From Actinostola sp. cb2023 (Eukaryota > Cnidaria > Anthozoa > Actiniaria > Actinostolidae), in assembly GCA_033675265.1 (NCBI GenBank), contig JAUJYZ010000265.1, forward strand, positions 1 through 64,000: a DNA stretch of 64,000 bases. Reading direction: 5' to 3'. Each line of letters starts with the position of its first letter. Position 1 is the first letter of the stretch. Shown here one piece after another: positions 28,330 to 41,459 of this stretch. The notes beneath the pieces were generated by a model. It was not told where the DNA came from. It searched no databases and saw only the letters and a program-made list of their open reading frames with translations. The position numbers and the translations under genes are program-made.

Positions 28330-31300
28330 TAATGTACATTTACATTTACATCACTTTTGGCCACCTTGGAAAGTGGAATGGATTCTTCTATTACAACCTT
28401 CTTATCTTTCAGAAGAGTTGAAGCAATAGCATCTTTTTTCAGACTTTCCAATCGGAAGTCACTTACAGTTTCCTTTTCCATCCAAACCATTACTATTGCT
28501 TGGGCTGACATTGCAGTTAGATCTGAAAAAGAAAGCAATTAGCCATCAGAATCATAATATATTTACAGTCAAACCAGGTCACGCGTCCATTATTGACTTT
28601 GTTATTTGAAAATTGATTTGATTTTTCGTTTTGAACTTTGAAAATTGCAAACGAACATTTCAATATTCAAAACAAGAATAATTTAAAAAATTGATTGCTG
28701 ATTGGATTAATAAAACAAACGTTACCCATAATATGGGCAGACACACAGGCAGCCCATAAGTGTTGTGAAGCAAAGTGGCGGCTGAGTGTCTTGCCGAGGT
28801 GAGTTGAACAATAAAGTTTGACTGAATCCTGCCTTTGTACACAGCGTTTATTTACTTATTGTCATCCCTCGGTGGTCTAATATTTTCTGTTTTGCGAAAA
28901 TGGTTGAAAGCTAGCATTTTTTCGTCTCGCTTACTGTGATTTTTGTCGTTATTTTGAACAAGTGTTTACCGCTTCAAGGTTTCATCTGATCGAGCTGGAG
29001 CTCACAGTCATGTCTTCCAACAATTTCATTTCTAGGATACATATTAGGGGTAACGTTTGTTTTATTAATCCAATCAGCAATCAAATTCTTGTTTTGAATA
29101 TTGAAATGTTTGTTTGCAATATTCGAAGTTCAATCTGCAACATCAAATAAATTTTCAAATAACAAAGTTAATAATGGACTCTAGGGGGACACGCGTGACC
29201 TGGTTTGACTGTAACTATGTATTTCTTATAATTTGTTTATATTATAATTTTGTTATTATTATATTTGGTCATAATACATCTTAATCATCATACTGCTTGT
29301 ATGTTCTTTAGATAATAAATTGATATAGTACAGTTTACCTTTGTTAAAGTAATAAGCATAGTTTTCTTTTTTTCTCTGAGTCTGGGGATGATGACACACT
29401 TGACGAATCATTTTGCTCACTCTTTATTGGGTCTCTTTCACTGCGTCTCCTCTCCTGCATGTGCTTCCTTACTATTTCTTCAATCGCTTTCGCTCCAAGT
29501 CCAAATTTCACATATGTACAGGCTTCATCCTTGCTCAAGGTTTCCACGAACTCATTCAACTCCTTTGTGCTTGCTGAATTGTTTCTGTACCATAGAATTG
29601 ACTGATTCTCTGGCCATTTCTGCTTGACTTTGTTAAGAATTCGTTTCTTCCTGGAAAACAACAACAGGATTAAAAATTAGCCAACATGACTACGATGCAA
29701 GGTTAGGATGAGTGTTGCCAAATTATTTTTTTCTATGCAGATATAAAATAGCCTACGTCACAGCCGGTTCAAATCCCGATTAACACTATCTGCATAATAG
29801 TGGTCACTTGCATGTTCTGGACCCCCAACAGATTAGCCTGGATATATGAAGCGATTTCTGATTGGTTCTATTCTTATGCAATCGCTGATTGGTTCTAGCT
29901 CAATGGCCACTTCCGTACAAATCGGAAATCATGTTGATATATAACATTCAGAGCTTTTAAAATAAAAGCCTATTTAAGAATAGAGAGAAGTCTATGTATG
30001 TATATATCATGTAAGAAGCGATCATAAAGAGTAAACAACAATTGCTTCAAGAAATACATTGAGGATTTATTTAAAAAAACGCGGCTGCAATACCGCTCTG
30101 AATAAAAGATCAAATGACAATACATAAAGAACCCAATAACTAGAATCTATTTACAACGGACGAAGTCAACGACAAGCAGTAAACACTGAAATCAAATATT
30201 TTCTGGCATATCCCATGGGTAGATTTACTAAAACATTTCCCTTCTCAAAGGAGGCCTAGATACACGTACTTTCCTTTTGTTCTGGCAGAAGACTTTCTAT
30301 TTCAAACTGATTGCTGGTTTCAATCGCTTCAACACATTGAATGGGCTTGACCAAGAGAGCCAATGAAAATCCTCGATATAATTGATTTGGCAAGAACCAG
30401 GCTAGTATAAAATGGATATTTTGCGAAATCTCGCAATCTGATTGGCTCTCAGCCATTGTCAATAAGAGTACAGACACACTGTATGACGAATCGCTCGCGC
30501 ACGGAGCCGTCGCGCGCTTGAAACTGTTTTTCTTTCAAACTTTTTCCTTGTGTTTGGATGCTTTTTGACTTCATTATTGTAAAAAAACAGATTGAAGATG
30601 GTTTTATCGTTGTCTGTACTCTTATTGACACACACTTGACGTCATAAAATGTCCAAAACTTGGCAGTGAATTCACTCGCTCGTGATTCCACTTGAGTTTT
30701 GAACATTTTATGACGTCAAGTGTGTGTCAATAAGAGTACAGACAACTCAAAACCATCTTCAATTTGTTAATGTGATGCTTCCTTCAACACATTTTATCTT
30801 GTTTTTATTATTTACTATTGCTATTATGTATTATATTATTTATATATTTTGGTTAGGGTATATTTTAAATTTTAGGATAGGATATAAATAAGGGAGGAGG
30901 GGTTGGGGAAATTAGATGAGGCTTTGGGTTTGGGCATGGGTGTAGATTAATGTAGGTACTAGATAGGTATCCTGTTAGTTTACACTTGTGTAAGCTAGGT
31001 AAATAATTGACACATTAATAAAGGTTATTATTATTATTATTATGAAATATAACTAAAACAGATCACCAAAGTAAGTATTGTAAAACTAGTAAGACTTGTT
31101 GGATATTTTTCATACTTAGTATTGTAGACACTCCTATCTGAACTTGTTAGAAGGTCGTTCTCCTTGTTTGTTAAGACTCTGTCTAGCATGGAAAAGTCTT
31201 GTGGCTGCATTATGTCAAGTTTCTGTTTCTTTAAAACCTCTGTAGTTCCATTCCCTGCAATATATGAAAATGACATATTTCTTTAACTATTATCTACTTG

Positions 31301-31480
31301 ATTAATAATATTTATTATAAACCTATAGCAAATTAAGGCAACTGTTGAGTCAAGCACGACGCTACCTTTTAGCTTGAGAATCTCCGCCCTAAACTTGGCT
31401 TTCCTCCCTATTGTCACCATTCCAAGTAATGACAAGGACTCTTCTGTGACCACTTCATCTGACAGAAGCAATTTGACATC
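28330..31480 (-). CDS. Unrecognised multi-exon gene fragment
   Basis: Possible exons on the minus strand: about 31471-31325 (SDEVVTEESLSLLGMVTIGR), 31261-31131 after TTGCAG (EVLKKQKLDIMQPQDFSMLD), 29653-29345 after TTTTCCAG (KKRILNKVKQKWPENQ, then a Ser/Asp/Lys tail) and 28520-28333. Splice-like borders and charged, codon-like sequence suggest real exons, but no domain is recognised and the joins are not proven. The introns contain MITEs (28566-29211 and the palindromes near 30.6 kb). It may be part of another mobile element. Confidence 0.3.
28566..29211. repeat. MITE with long terminal inverted repeats, about 646 bp
   Basis: Termini CAGTCAAACCAGGTCACGCG and complement flanked by TA at 28564-28565 and 29212-29213. 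Pairing extends about 160 bp inward on each side (for example GATTGCTGATTGGATTAATA near 28695 and its complement near 29070). TA duplication and CAGT termini fit a Tc1/mariner-related non-autonomous element. Confidence 0.75.
30456..30746. repeat. Chained palindromic repeats with GTCAATAAGAGTACAGAC termini
   Basis: Three copies of GTCAATAAGAGTACAGAC or its complement delimit two adjacent units. One is a ~175-bp element (30456-30630). The other is a foldback (30609-30746) with ~52-bp arms containing CTTGACGTCATAAAATGT. The middle terminus is shared. The first unit is the inverse of the copy at 20302-20470. Confidence 0.65.
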
Positions 31481-31619
31481 ACAAATCCAACTCTCCCACC
31501 TCCGGATAGCAGTAAATGATCAAAAACAACAGCAAATTGCTAATGTCTACGGCCCGGTCAGGGATCACGTTTGCGTTCGACCGTTGGAATGTTTGAAATG
31601 TGGTCCACCTTAAAGTGCC

Positions 31620-34600
31620 TATGCAGCGAAAATTAGTGTCGATTTTTTATTATATATACTAAAAATATAGCTCATGGGTGTTCCTTTGGAATAAAAATAA
31701 TTTGTCAATTCGCAAAAAAACGTATATCTTTTAGCGCTCAAAGTTCGAAATTTTACGATAAAATTTAAGACAGGAGCCTGGTGTCTAGTGATGTCATCAG
31801 TTGTGTATGATTGCTCGAGTGAACCGAAGTGTACTTGTTTTGACCGGAGTTTGACGTTAATATCTCTTGTTTTATAACCTTTTTGTTTAAAAAAAAGCAA
31901 CAGTGTCTGAAAGTGATTAACAGAAAGAGATAACTAGGGATATATATTATTTTTATTTCTGAAGCTAATTATTTTGCAATGATTGGCAAGATGATTTAGA
32001 ATGGCCCTTCATTGACTTCTGACAGACTTCTGACAGACTTCTGACAGGTTTTACAGCAAGGTGCCTTTTTCTTTGCAACAGGAGGAGTTTCCTTCTCTTA
32101 TCTTGCATATGAACTGAAATGATAATTAAATTATTGTTATACATGGTACATGTATCATTTAGAGTATTTTTGTAACATATCATTGAATAACAATGTTATG
32201 TACACGTATGACATCAGAATTTTGTAAACTATGCTAGTTATAATTGTGTAATTATAGCCCAAACATATTGACATGTATTCACCTTATTTTAATAAAAAAA
32301 AAATTAAAAAATGTACATAATTCAATTTTAAATGTTGTAATAACCTATTTCAATCAATCAATCATTTATTAAACACAATACGTCAAAGAGAAGGAGCTTG
32401 TTACTTATTATTATTAAAGGTATATTGGTTCTTAATAAATGTAGTAATATCAATTATTACTTTATAATGTTTTGATAAAATGGGTGGGATTCATATATTT
32501 TAAAATAGTGATTATTACTACTAGTGGGCATTACTAACTAGAGTGATTGCAATACACCTGTGAAATAGTAAAGTAGACTAATTAATAGACACTAGTAGAC
32601 TTTATTTCCATTGTTTTCTTTTATGACTATTTGACACACTAATATCAAATTTTTATTTCACAGGTTTATTACAATCACTCTACACCAATATACACTATTC
32701 GACACTCACTATTTTGTTTTCTTTTGTTTCTTTGCATCTAATAAACACTGACTGCTATTAAATTAGTAGTGCCTGTTTATTGGAATCACTAATTATAAAT
32801 ATAATTATAATAATAAATAACATTCTTAATTAAACTGCTAATTAAAGTTAGCACTGTTTCACGGTTTTAGTGTTTGCTCTCTACTGTGTAGTATTAGCAT
32901 GTTATATTAGTGGTATATTAATTCTTGTTTAATGTACCTTGTGGAAATAAATGTGCGCTTGATTGATTTTGTTGTTGTTTGCGGCTCAGCATGTTCAATG
33001 GCTTGGGTACCATGGCAACATACTTCTTTTAAAAGTTTTCATTGCGAGCATCTACAGATAAGCTGAACTGTATCAGTTCCTGATGTCACCAAGTACATAA
33101 TCTAGAGAAAAGATACCTCAATGTCATTCGTAGCAAAAACTAATTGGAGTACATACAATAAACCCATGAAAATATCAGACATAGCAACTAATTAGTGCTT
33201 AGAAATAGTCTATCACTGAAGATAGAATATATATATACCTGGTATGTATTACCCATTTAGTGCTAGTCGAATATTCCATGGTTCTACTATTGTCTCAACT
33301 CTATCACTGTTAGTTAATAACTTCAACATTAATATATCATAAATATCATTAACACATGAAGGCCAGTCTTCTGCATGTTGAAGTTACAGAACACGAATTA
33401 TTCTTGTACATGTATATGTGCATGGTTCATATCAATATTTTAATATTGATTGAAAATTCACTGGATACCTTGGATTGTCGTGGTGTTCGCAGTCTATGTC
33501 ATCGATAAAGTATAGTACTAATAGCTTACAAAAGTCAGTGAGTAGTATAGGGACTGCAGTGCAGTAAAGGTCCGTTCAAGCTGTAGAACAACATTGATGG
33601 ATTGATAATAAACATGTGAAAACTTGTTAATTCGTTTATACTTACATTATTTCACCTCTTTAAGTTGGCGTACTTTTCTTCTCAAATAGCTGTTGTTATT
33701 TTGGAGTCTTCGCATGATTTTAGTTTTCTTTACACAATGCTTACATGCAATCATTCGACCTGTGTGATACGCAGTAAGTTATTCACCTTTCTCTTGTCAC
33801 GACGTGAGAAGTCAGGTCGAAATCGTCAGGTCAGTAGCCGATAACTGCAGTGTCGATTGTTGGAATAGAAACCTTATATCAACGCCTACTCAACCAGACA
33901 TCCAACGATTCAGCTGACTATCGATTCCAAGTAGATCCAAGCGGCGGATAAAACACTGTTGGCTGAAGACCGAAGTGAACACAACACAGAAGTTCTTGAA
34001 GGCCTGGAACGATGGCCGATGTTTTTGAATAAATTTTGTCTATTTTCGGCGTACAATTTCATCCGAAGGGAACGTATATGCATGGATATACCTGGTACTA
34101 AACTATTGTTAGTACAGTTAACATTTGCCGGGCCTCCAGCAACACAAAACTCTCCATTTCGATCTCGAACTCCACTGGTCGCCATATTGTTACTACTCGC
34201 TACACAACTGATGACGTCACGAGGCATGTTTTGGCCGAGCGGAAATGTCCGACGATTTTAGCTCTACCAGGTGTTATTCAAGTGACGAAAAAGTATACTT
34301 CCCGTGACTCAAAATTGCTGAAATTTTCACAATCAATAACAAAACTCAAAAGCTTTCAAGTAGTGAGTTTATTTTGTATCCGAAAATTTGGCTGCATAGG
34401 CACTTTTACGATCCGAGCCTCTGCACGCCAGAATTTGGAGGTGAATGGCGCTTTACGAAGGCAAACTTTTCGGGTAAATAAGGGGATTGGAGCCGTAAGA
34501 TTAGGCAGACAGAAAGAAAATTTATCGTAGAATTACGTTCTGGCGTCGGAATTTTCATAGACTGAAAATGGAAGGATTTATTTGCATCTGAAGTGAGCCG

Positions 34601-34900
34601 ACTAGGTAATTTGAATCGCCGTAGTTGCCAACCTTCCCAATTATTATACGGGTCAGAGAAGGGCTACTTTTAAAATGGCTATAACTCACTCAATTCTCGT
34701 CCAAATCGCTTCAAATCTTCACAGGCAATAAAGGAATAATTGAAGAAGATACAGAGGCTCACCTAGCGACTTATCACACTTTTACTAAATTTCTGTGCAA
34801 ACGAAAACGACGCATATTTAATTAGTCGGAAGTAAAATTCCAACCTTTCAGACTTGTAGATTTCACAAACGTCGTTTGTTTTGGCGCGAATGTTTGCATT
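31620..34900. other. Long intergenic stretch with one MITE
   Basis: AT-rich; apart from the MITE at 32539-32682 only short domainless frames are visible. A conserved-looking ATGACGTCACGAGGCATG near 34210 is not part of any recognised gene. Confidence 0.35.
32539..32682. repeat. MITE, TAGAGTG family, about 144 bp
   Basis: Inverted termini TAGAGTGATTGCAATACACC and ...TTTATTACAATCACTCTA, bounded by TA. Arms pair through CTGTGAAATA near the inner ends. Confidence 0.6.
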
Positions 34901-36053
34901 GCTATCTATTTTATAAGAATGTCGACTTCAACTCCAGTAAAGTTCTCACTAAAGGAACTGAAACAAATATGTATTAATTGTAGTAGTTCTTGTAAAGAAA
35001 AAAGACGTGTAGTAAATGGAGACACGCTGGAAATGATTCTTCGCGCACATAAGCTTGATCTCGTCGAAGAAATGCAAAACCTTTTCGTTTGTAATGACTG
35101 CTTTACGATAGTAAGGCAGTTTTCTCGCGCGAAAGAAAAAATTCAAAGTTCCATCAATGGTCTTCTTCTGCGTGGAAATAACGGCCCAATTAGACATTTG
35201 CGGGGAAAAAGAGCAAGAACATCGCCAAAGATAGCTTCGCCCACAAAGCTAGCGAATTCTGAAGTAAACCGAACACCAAAAAAAAGAAAAAAAGAGCTAT
35301 TCCCGTCAACTCCAAAAAAACAAACCCCAACAAAAACATGCAGAGTTGTGGTAAGTATTTCTTTGTGCCTAGCTGTCATATGAAACAATTGTGACTGAAA
35401 CATTTCACTGATAACTGATACATTGCGGATAGGTTAAGACCAAGTACAAGAGCGGCGGGAACCGAATTTCATATCCAAAAGGAACTTTCAAAATTGCAAT
35501 TAAAAGTCTCAGTCTGCAAAGAACCAAATCTGCTATTAAAGCCATATCTAAAAGTGAACAAGGAAGACTAGAAGTGATCGAATGTGCAATTGGCTTTCTC
35601 AATGAGGAGGTGAAAAGCATTTGTCTGGCTAAAAATCAGTCTGTGCTTCGATTACCAAACGCGTCTGACGTATTGGAACCATCACCAGTTTGTAACGTCT
35701 TAAAATAACTACAAAATACTTGTCCTTTGTCTTATAAAGTATTGTCTGCGATGTCAGACAATGGTAAAAAATAGGCAGTCAAGGACTGCATGTGGCTACT
35801 GTAAATAAACAAAAAAAGGTAGTCTATATAAACTACATGTAGGTACTGCAGTCTTGAAATGTAAAAGCAATGTGTAGTTGGATTGATTAGTATGTTGTAT
35901 GTTGACTAGTATGTTTGAACTATCTGCCGGAACTTGTTCTTTGGTTCCATATAATGCTAAGTTTAAATCAGAAATATTTTTTTTGTATTAAAATTTAAAC
36001 ATAAAGTTTAATTGAAAAATGAAGACAATTGTGACGGTGTACAAATGAATAGA

Positions 36054-36677
36054 TAAGTTTACACTCTAATATATGCATGTACTATGATATTATGCTATTT
36101 TGCACCAGAAACCAGACACATCTCTCGTGTGTAAAGATTAAAGATATTTCACAGGCTCACCACCCTCTGTTTATGTATTGGGCTTCCTGTGTCTTATTTG
36201 TGGCCGTAAATTCACTTTAGAATCCTGTCCTTTTGATATCTAGAATTTATAAAACTGCTGTCAATATAAAGATGAATATCTACTTGAGTCCTGTTTGTGA
36301 TTTATTTAGCGATTAGAACGGCTTTTAGCGAGTTTTGGGACAAAGAGTAACGAGAGCCGTGTTTGTTTGCCGGTCTCGTATAAGTAAAGATTTTGTTCCT
36401 CGATCTCGAAGAGAATTACTTGAGCCAGGCAGTTTACATGAAGCCATTGGAGGTGCTGGACTACACAAACTAGTCGATCGTCATGGACTGATGGAGCTAT
36501 TATAAAAGGACAAACAAACACAATCGATATTCGGGGCTGGAAAATGATCTCAACAAATCGTCACTAAAAACCTTGACAACATCTTTTATATGAACACTGA
36601 AACACTTGACACTTTGCATGTACGAGAGATGTGCCTTGTTTCTGGTGCAAAATAGCATAGAATAGAGTGTAAACTTA
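36054..36677. repeat. MITE, about 624 bp
   Basis: Termini TAAGTTTACACTCTA and complement, with long paired inner arms around TATGCTATTTTGCACCAGAA and CATCTCTCGT. Bounded by TA. No coding content supported inside. Confidence 0.65.
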
Positions 36678-37792
36678 CCTTCTTAGCAAAGCGTGAAGCG
36701 TTTTAAAAGCACATGGAACGACGTATTTTCTACGTTTTGGAATCGATAAAATGTCGACAATCAGACGAGAAGAACGATTCCAAATCGATAAAATGTCGAC
36801 AACCAGACGAATAAGCCATCGGGTACATCGTCGCGACATCGTGGCTGATTTTCGATCACCTGACTAGTTCCGAACGATATCCGAATTACTTACATATTTA
36901 CTTACGGACTTACACACTCGATGGCATAGTGGCTACGTCTCCATAGAGACAGTAGCCACAAAAAGGTCCACAACTAAAGAGTCTTCCCAGAATAGCGACT
37001 GCATGGAACCTTCTCATGTTTAACAGGAATAACAGAATGAATCGGCTACAGACAATTAACTCCTTACTGTTATATAGAACAGACACAAAGGTAAAACTTG
37101 TACAATTATGTGAACACTTACAGTCGTTATTGTAACCCATACTTAATCAACCCTGTTCAGTCTACGTTTACAAAATACTGAACCAAGCAGGCCTATGCAT
37201 CAGTTATAACACCACTCTAAAGAAAGTAGATAATCTATGTGAAACACATGATAGAAAAGTCATGGAACTCAAAAAGAATTTAGAGGACAGGTGAGATATA
37301 TTCTTCTTCTATATGGAAACACCTCTTTGATTAAAACAGCCAATGGCTAGGGAGAGGGAATTATTTGTAGGAGGGTTAAGTGGTTACAAATATTTGGAAG
37401 ATTTATGAAAGATGGAGGGTTGAAGAAGACAAGGAGGGCCTAGGGAGGCTAGGGGTACAGTAGTTATACATTATCAACAAGCTAGAATACACTTACATAG
37501 CTACCACCCTATAACTAACGACCGCACATTAACTGGAGTGTTTACTGTATTTCTGTTTAGGAGGAAATGATAAATGAAACTGAAGCATCTCTCCCAATAG
37601 ATACTTCATCTACATCTGGTCACGCAGATTCAAACATGCAGGAAAACAAAACATTTTTGTTTATTTTTTATCTTATTTTCTAAATGAAGTAATAAATTAG
37701 TTAAGCCTTGATTTGAGTCTAAATAACATTTATTTAATAATTATTTATTTATTTATTCATGCCCAGTACTGTTAGACACAATAACGTTTTAT

Positions 37793-37936
37793 TAGAGTGA
37801 TTTTACTAACCTGTGGAACATAATTTTAGTGACTATGTCAATATGAAAATACAGCTGTAGTAGTTATACAGTGTCTACTAATGATTGTATGAGAATAACA
37901 TCTACATTATTTCCTTGGTTAAGTCAAATCACTCTA
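37793..37936. repeat. MITE, TAGAGTG family, about 144 bp
   Basis: Inverted termini TAGAGTGATTTTACTAACC and ...AAGTCAAATCACTCTA, bounded by TA. Same size and ends as the copy at 32539-32682. Confidence 0.55.
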
Positions 37937-38999
37937 TTACATGTACATTCGAAAGTAACAATGTCAAGTATAAATGAATATTATAAAATAAAATATGTTT
38001 TGCTTATTTTATATATATTATATATGTACCTTTAGGAACCCAATCAGACCAATCACCCAAGCTTTCAAATTATTTTTGATAATCTGATTTGGCAGCAACA
38101 CTCTAGGTTTGTATTATCATGTTATTGGACACAAATTTATATTGTCCATCCTGAAACACACTAAGCTAAATTACTACTTGTACATGTAGGTTGAAGGACA
38201 ATGAAGACAGAAATAAAAGATTTGATGTGGTCCAAGGAATGGCAGTTGTTGATCGCATCAACTTTGAACATTTACCTAATGAAGATCCTCAAGCAGATGT
38301 ATTGTCACTACCAAACATAACCTGGCTACCCTCCAAAGAAGAACATCAAGTTATTCGGGAAACATTAAAAGTTCTGATTCAAAGAACTCTATGCGAGCAG
38401 ATGGTCTTTTTCAAGGAAAACTTTGAAGACTTGGTTATCTACCACATTGAACATGACTATTTAAAGGAATCTACATTAAAGTCTGAAGTAGTAAGTTTTG
38501 TATTTTGTGGGTTTAATACAGTGGGTTAATACTAACTAATGCATCAATCAATTCCGTTGCCCGAGGGCGGGGAATTTATTATTTCTGGCGGCCCAGGGGC
38601 AGGGAATTTGTAGTCCCAAGAAGATACTGACAGTAACAGAGCTGCTTTTGTTCATCATAGATACCATTAGGTTTATTAAAGAAAAATGAGGCAAAAACAG
38701 AGGACATGGTGGATATAATGTCTCACTATCAAAAGTATTGCCCAGTGGTTGAAGGAAAATTGCAGTCAATTCTTTTAGGAGGAGATGGCTTAACATGTGA
38801 AAGAGCACACGACGCTTGGCTAGCAAGATCTGATGGTGTTACACAAGAGGACAGACTGGATGGCCTGGTGATTAAATCAGAAGATTGGCATAAAAATGCA
38901 ATAATTTGTCGCCAAGTAATGTTACATTTATATATTTTTAAAACCTGTTTTAATAACAAGATGATTGATATACTGCAAAAATTATGTAAAACCCGAAAA

Positions 39000-40424
39000 G
39001 ATCGATATATCGGGTGCATCATGGGAACGATTGCACGTCACCGAAGCATATCAACACTGCCAGGCCGGTTGTGATAAATTTATCTGGCTGAAATTTGGTC
39101 TGGGTTATCACGAGTTCTACAAATTTCGTATGGCACCGTGTACCGCATCCTGAACAAATTCATTCAAACTGGAACGCTAGACTGCGGAAGTGTCGGAAGG
39201 CCACATCGAAGTTCATTACATCAGCACGAACAGTATATTTTGATGGAGGCAGTTTTACGGAATCCATCTCTAACTCTGAAAGAATTACAGTTAGAAATTG
39301 AATGAGTGACTGGGGGTGAATATCACTGTTCCACCATTTGCAGAAACCTAAAAAAATTCGGTGTATCGAGGAAAATGGTAAGAATTTAACTTTAAACCTT
39401 TTCTTGCTTTGTACGCTATTCTATTATAAATATACTGATCTAGCTGAAGGGAATAATCACAGTGTTCTTGTCTTTAAGCTTAGAAAGATTGCACTTCAGC
39501 GAAGCGATGTACTGAGAGCTTTCTACAGAGCCGAAATAAGCCTCTACGATCCTGAAATGATGGTATTCGTTGATGAAAGTGGATTTGTAAGTTTGTTATG
39601 TTTCCGGTATTATATTACAATAAAGATAGATGCTTTATTATGTGTTTTATTTCTTTATTTCTGTATATATTTTCAGGATGAACGTATCAGCAGGAGATAT
39701 GGTTACTCTTTTAAAGGAACAAGGGCAACAATAACTCGTTATTTTGCTCGCACACCAAGGCTTTCCGTTGTTGCTGCTATTGGTCTCGATGGTTTGCGAT
39801 GTCTTCATACATTCCAAGGCACCGTCAATGGCGATAAATTCTTGATGTTTTTACAACAAGACCTTATCCCCAACTCCGTTGTTGTAATGGGTGAGTAAAA
39901 CGTGAATCATAAATTGATTGTGTTGATATGACGAAAGCGTCTACAATTTAAAATTGATATATAGAACAAAACTTAATAATAGCCAGGACAACTTTAATCC
40001 TGGATATATTCATTTGTTTATATTGTGCTATGATAGAGTGATTTTCATCAATCCGTGAATCACACTTTAGCGTATTTAATTCCATTAAATGATATAATAC
40101 ACACTCTTTAAAACTGTTATAATTGACTTTGGTCTAAAACAGTTGCTGTGTATTTTTGTAGATAATGCTGCCATTCATCACGTGGGTCCAGTCCAGCAGG
40201 CAATATTACAAACTGGGGCTAAACTGATATTCCTCCCCCCATATAGCCCTGATCTCAACCCTATTGAAGAAGCTTTCAGCAAAGTTAAGGGTTGGATCAG
40301 GAGTAACGGAGATGTGTGGGCTGCACTGACGAATCGAAATGACAAAGTGCATATGGTCTATGACGCATTTTATCAACTGTCAGCTGACGACTGCTTTGGT
40401 TATTTCAACGACTCGGAGTATGTG
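39000..40424 (+). pseudogene. Tc1/mariner (DD34E) transposase with introns
   Basis: The N-terminal helix-turn-helix region (about 39030-39375) is spread over two frames and has an in-frame TGA at about 39302; visible pieces are RILNKFIQTGTLD and GRPHRSSLHQHEQ. Catalytic exons follow: VFVDESGF (first Asp, before a GTAAGT donor at about 39587), DERISRRYGYSFKGTRATIT onward (39677-39890, ending in GTGAGT) and DNAAIHH...NPIEEAFSKVK (40161-40424). There are 34 residues between the second Asp and the Glu, the DD34E spacing of Tc1 proteins. Terminal repeats were not located. Confidence 0.7.
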
Positions 40425-40523
40425 TGATTCTTATCGATCAGTAATACCAAAACAAAAACAAACAATGTAACATTTGACAAATAAATTGTTAATAATGATT
40501 AAAGCTAGTAGAAATCGTTGAAA

Positions 40524-40892
40524 CTAGAGAGATTTAAGTTGTTGCAGGATGAGGCTTTTCTGCTCTTCGTATTCTTGATTATTGAGCACTCCTGAGTCCA
40601 ATAAATCCTTTAAATCCTTGAGTTGTCTCAGTAGTGTTCCTCTGTCTTCTACCTTTGAAAGAAAAATGAAATCTACGGGCAAATAACTAATAATCATCTC
40701 ACTCACAGACGGTTATTGTAAAATTTTAAACTTTACTTTATTATTTCCACTGACTGAAACATCCAACTGTTGGTTGCCTTGTGTTTTCCTCCTTTTTCCA
40801 GCTGCATCGTTATTGAAGAACGGCAGATTTGGTGCTTCGTCAAGTGAAGTGTGTGTACCACGCCGGGTCAGCTGGCTCAGGTTTCCGGACAT
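40524..40892 (-). CDS. SHOCT-like small protein, two exons, convergent to the Tc1 transposase
   Basis: Exon 1 (40892-40737) starts MSGNLSQLTRRG and is polar with a basic patch (GKRRKTQG). It splices at GTAAAG to exon 2 (40652-40524). Exon 2 encodes a short helical hairpin, LKDLKDLLDSGVLNNQEYEE followed by QK, as in SHOCT domains. About 94 aa. It ends 97 bp from the transposase stop, tail to tail, so it may be a second gene of the same transposon. Function unknown. Confidence 0.5.
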
Positions 40893-41331
40893 ATCTGTGA
40901 AGCCAAAAATGGAGTATTGACCGAGCGTTTTTCTATAGTGGACTGGAATCTAGTCTAGTACAGTATATAAAAGGTTCGCTAAGTCTGTTGGGATAGCGCG
41001 GGAAGCTTTGCTTCAACGACACAGCGACAGAGGAGAAAACAAGCTTTATTTTGATACCCGGTTTCAGTGCACTTCTAAATTAAGTACTTTTTTCAACGTA
41101 TTTCATAATGGCATGTGATATTTCGAACCCCAAAACGTACTACTTTTAGCTTCTATAGGATTTTTCTGTGGGATAAACAAGGACCTCGAATCACGATGAT
41201 CGACATCCTCTATCTTATGTTCAGAGACGTATGGTTTTTGTTTGTCGGTAATTGCTTTTGTAAATGCAGAAATCTACAAAAACTAATGTTGCTATTGTAC
41301 ACCGCTTGTGTTATATTGACCTCGTTACACG

Positions 41332-41451
41332 ATGCCAGAGCACAAGTACAAGCGTTTCGCTGTAGGCGAATTTATAAAAGCAGCAAAGGAAAAGGTTTCG
41401 GTTTTGTCAGAAATAAACTCAACAGCAAACTACTCGCCGTTTAGAATGAAA
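41332..41451 (+). CDS. Possible first exon of an unrecognised gene
   Basis: ATG at 41332 opens 40 codons of charged sequence (MPEHKYKRFAVGEFIKAAKE) ending at a potential GTATGG donor. No following exon is seen. Could equally be chance. Confidence 0.2.
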
Positions 41452-41459
41452 GGTATGGT

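Larger units (their letters stand above)
34919..38916 (+). pseudogene. DUF6589-type repeat-element gene, dispersed exons
   Basis: Exon 34919-35351 (CINCSSSCKEKRRV, a C-x2-C pair in LFVCNDCFT and a basic linker) splices at GTAAGT to 35433-35706 (KTKYKSGG, YPKGTFKIAIKSLSLQRTKS). Further exons are about 37140-37291 (YKILNQAGLCISYNTTLKKV), 38035-38107 (HPSFQIIFDNLIWQQ), 38190-38490 (RFDVVQGMAVVDRINFEHLP) and 38669-38916 (ILLGGDGLTCERAHDAWLAR, then RLDGLVIKSEDWHKNA). The GGDGLTCERA segment and following EDRLDGL-DWH fit DUF6589, a repeat-associated family of unknown biochemistry. A stop after the second exon and a 624-bp MITE in the middle indicate decay, and no last exon is seen before the Tc1-like element. 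Treating all exons as one gene is inference. Confidence 0.45.
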
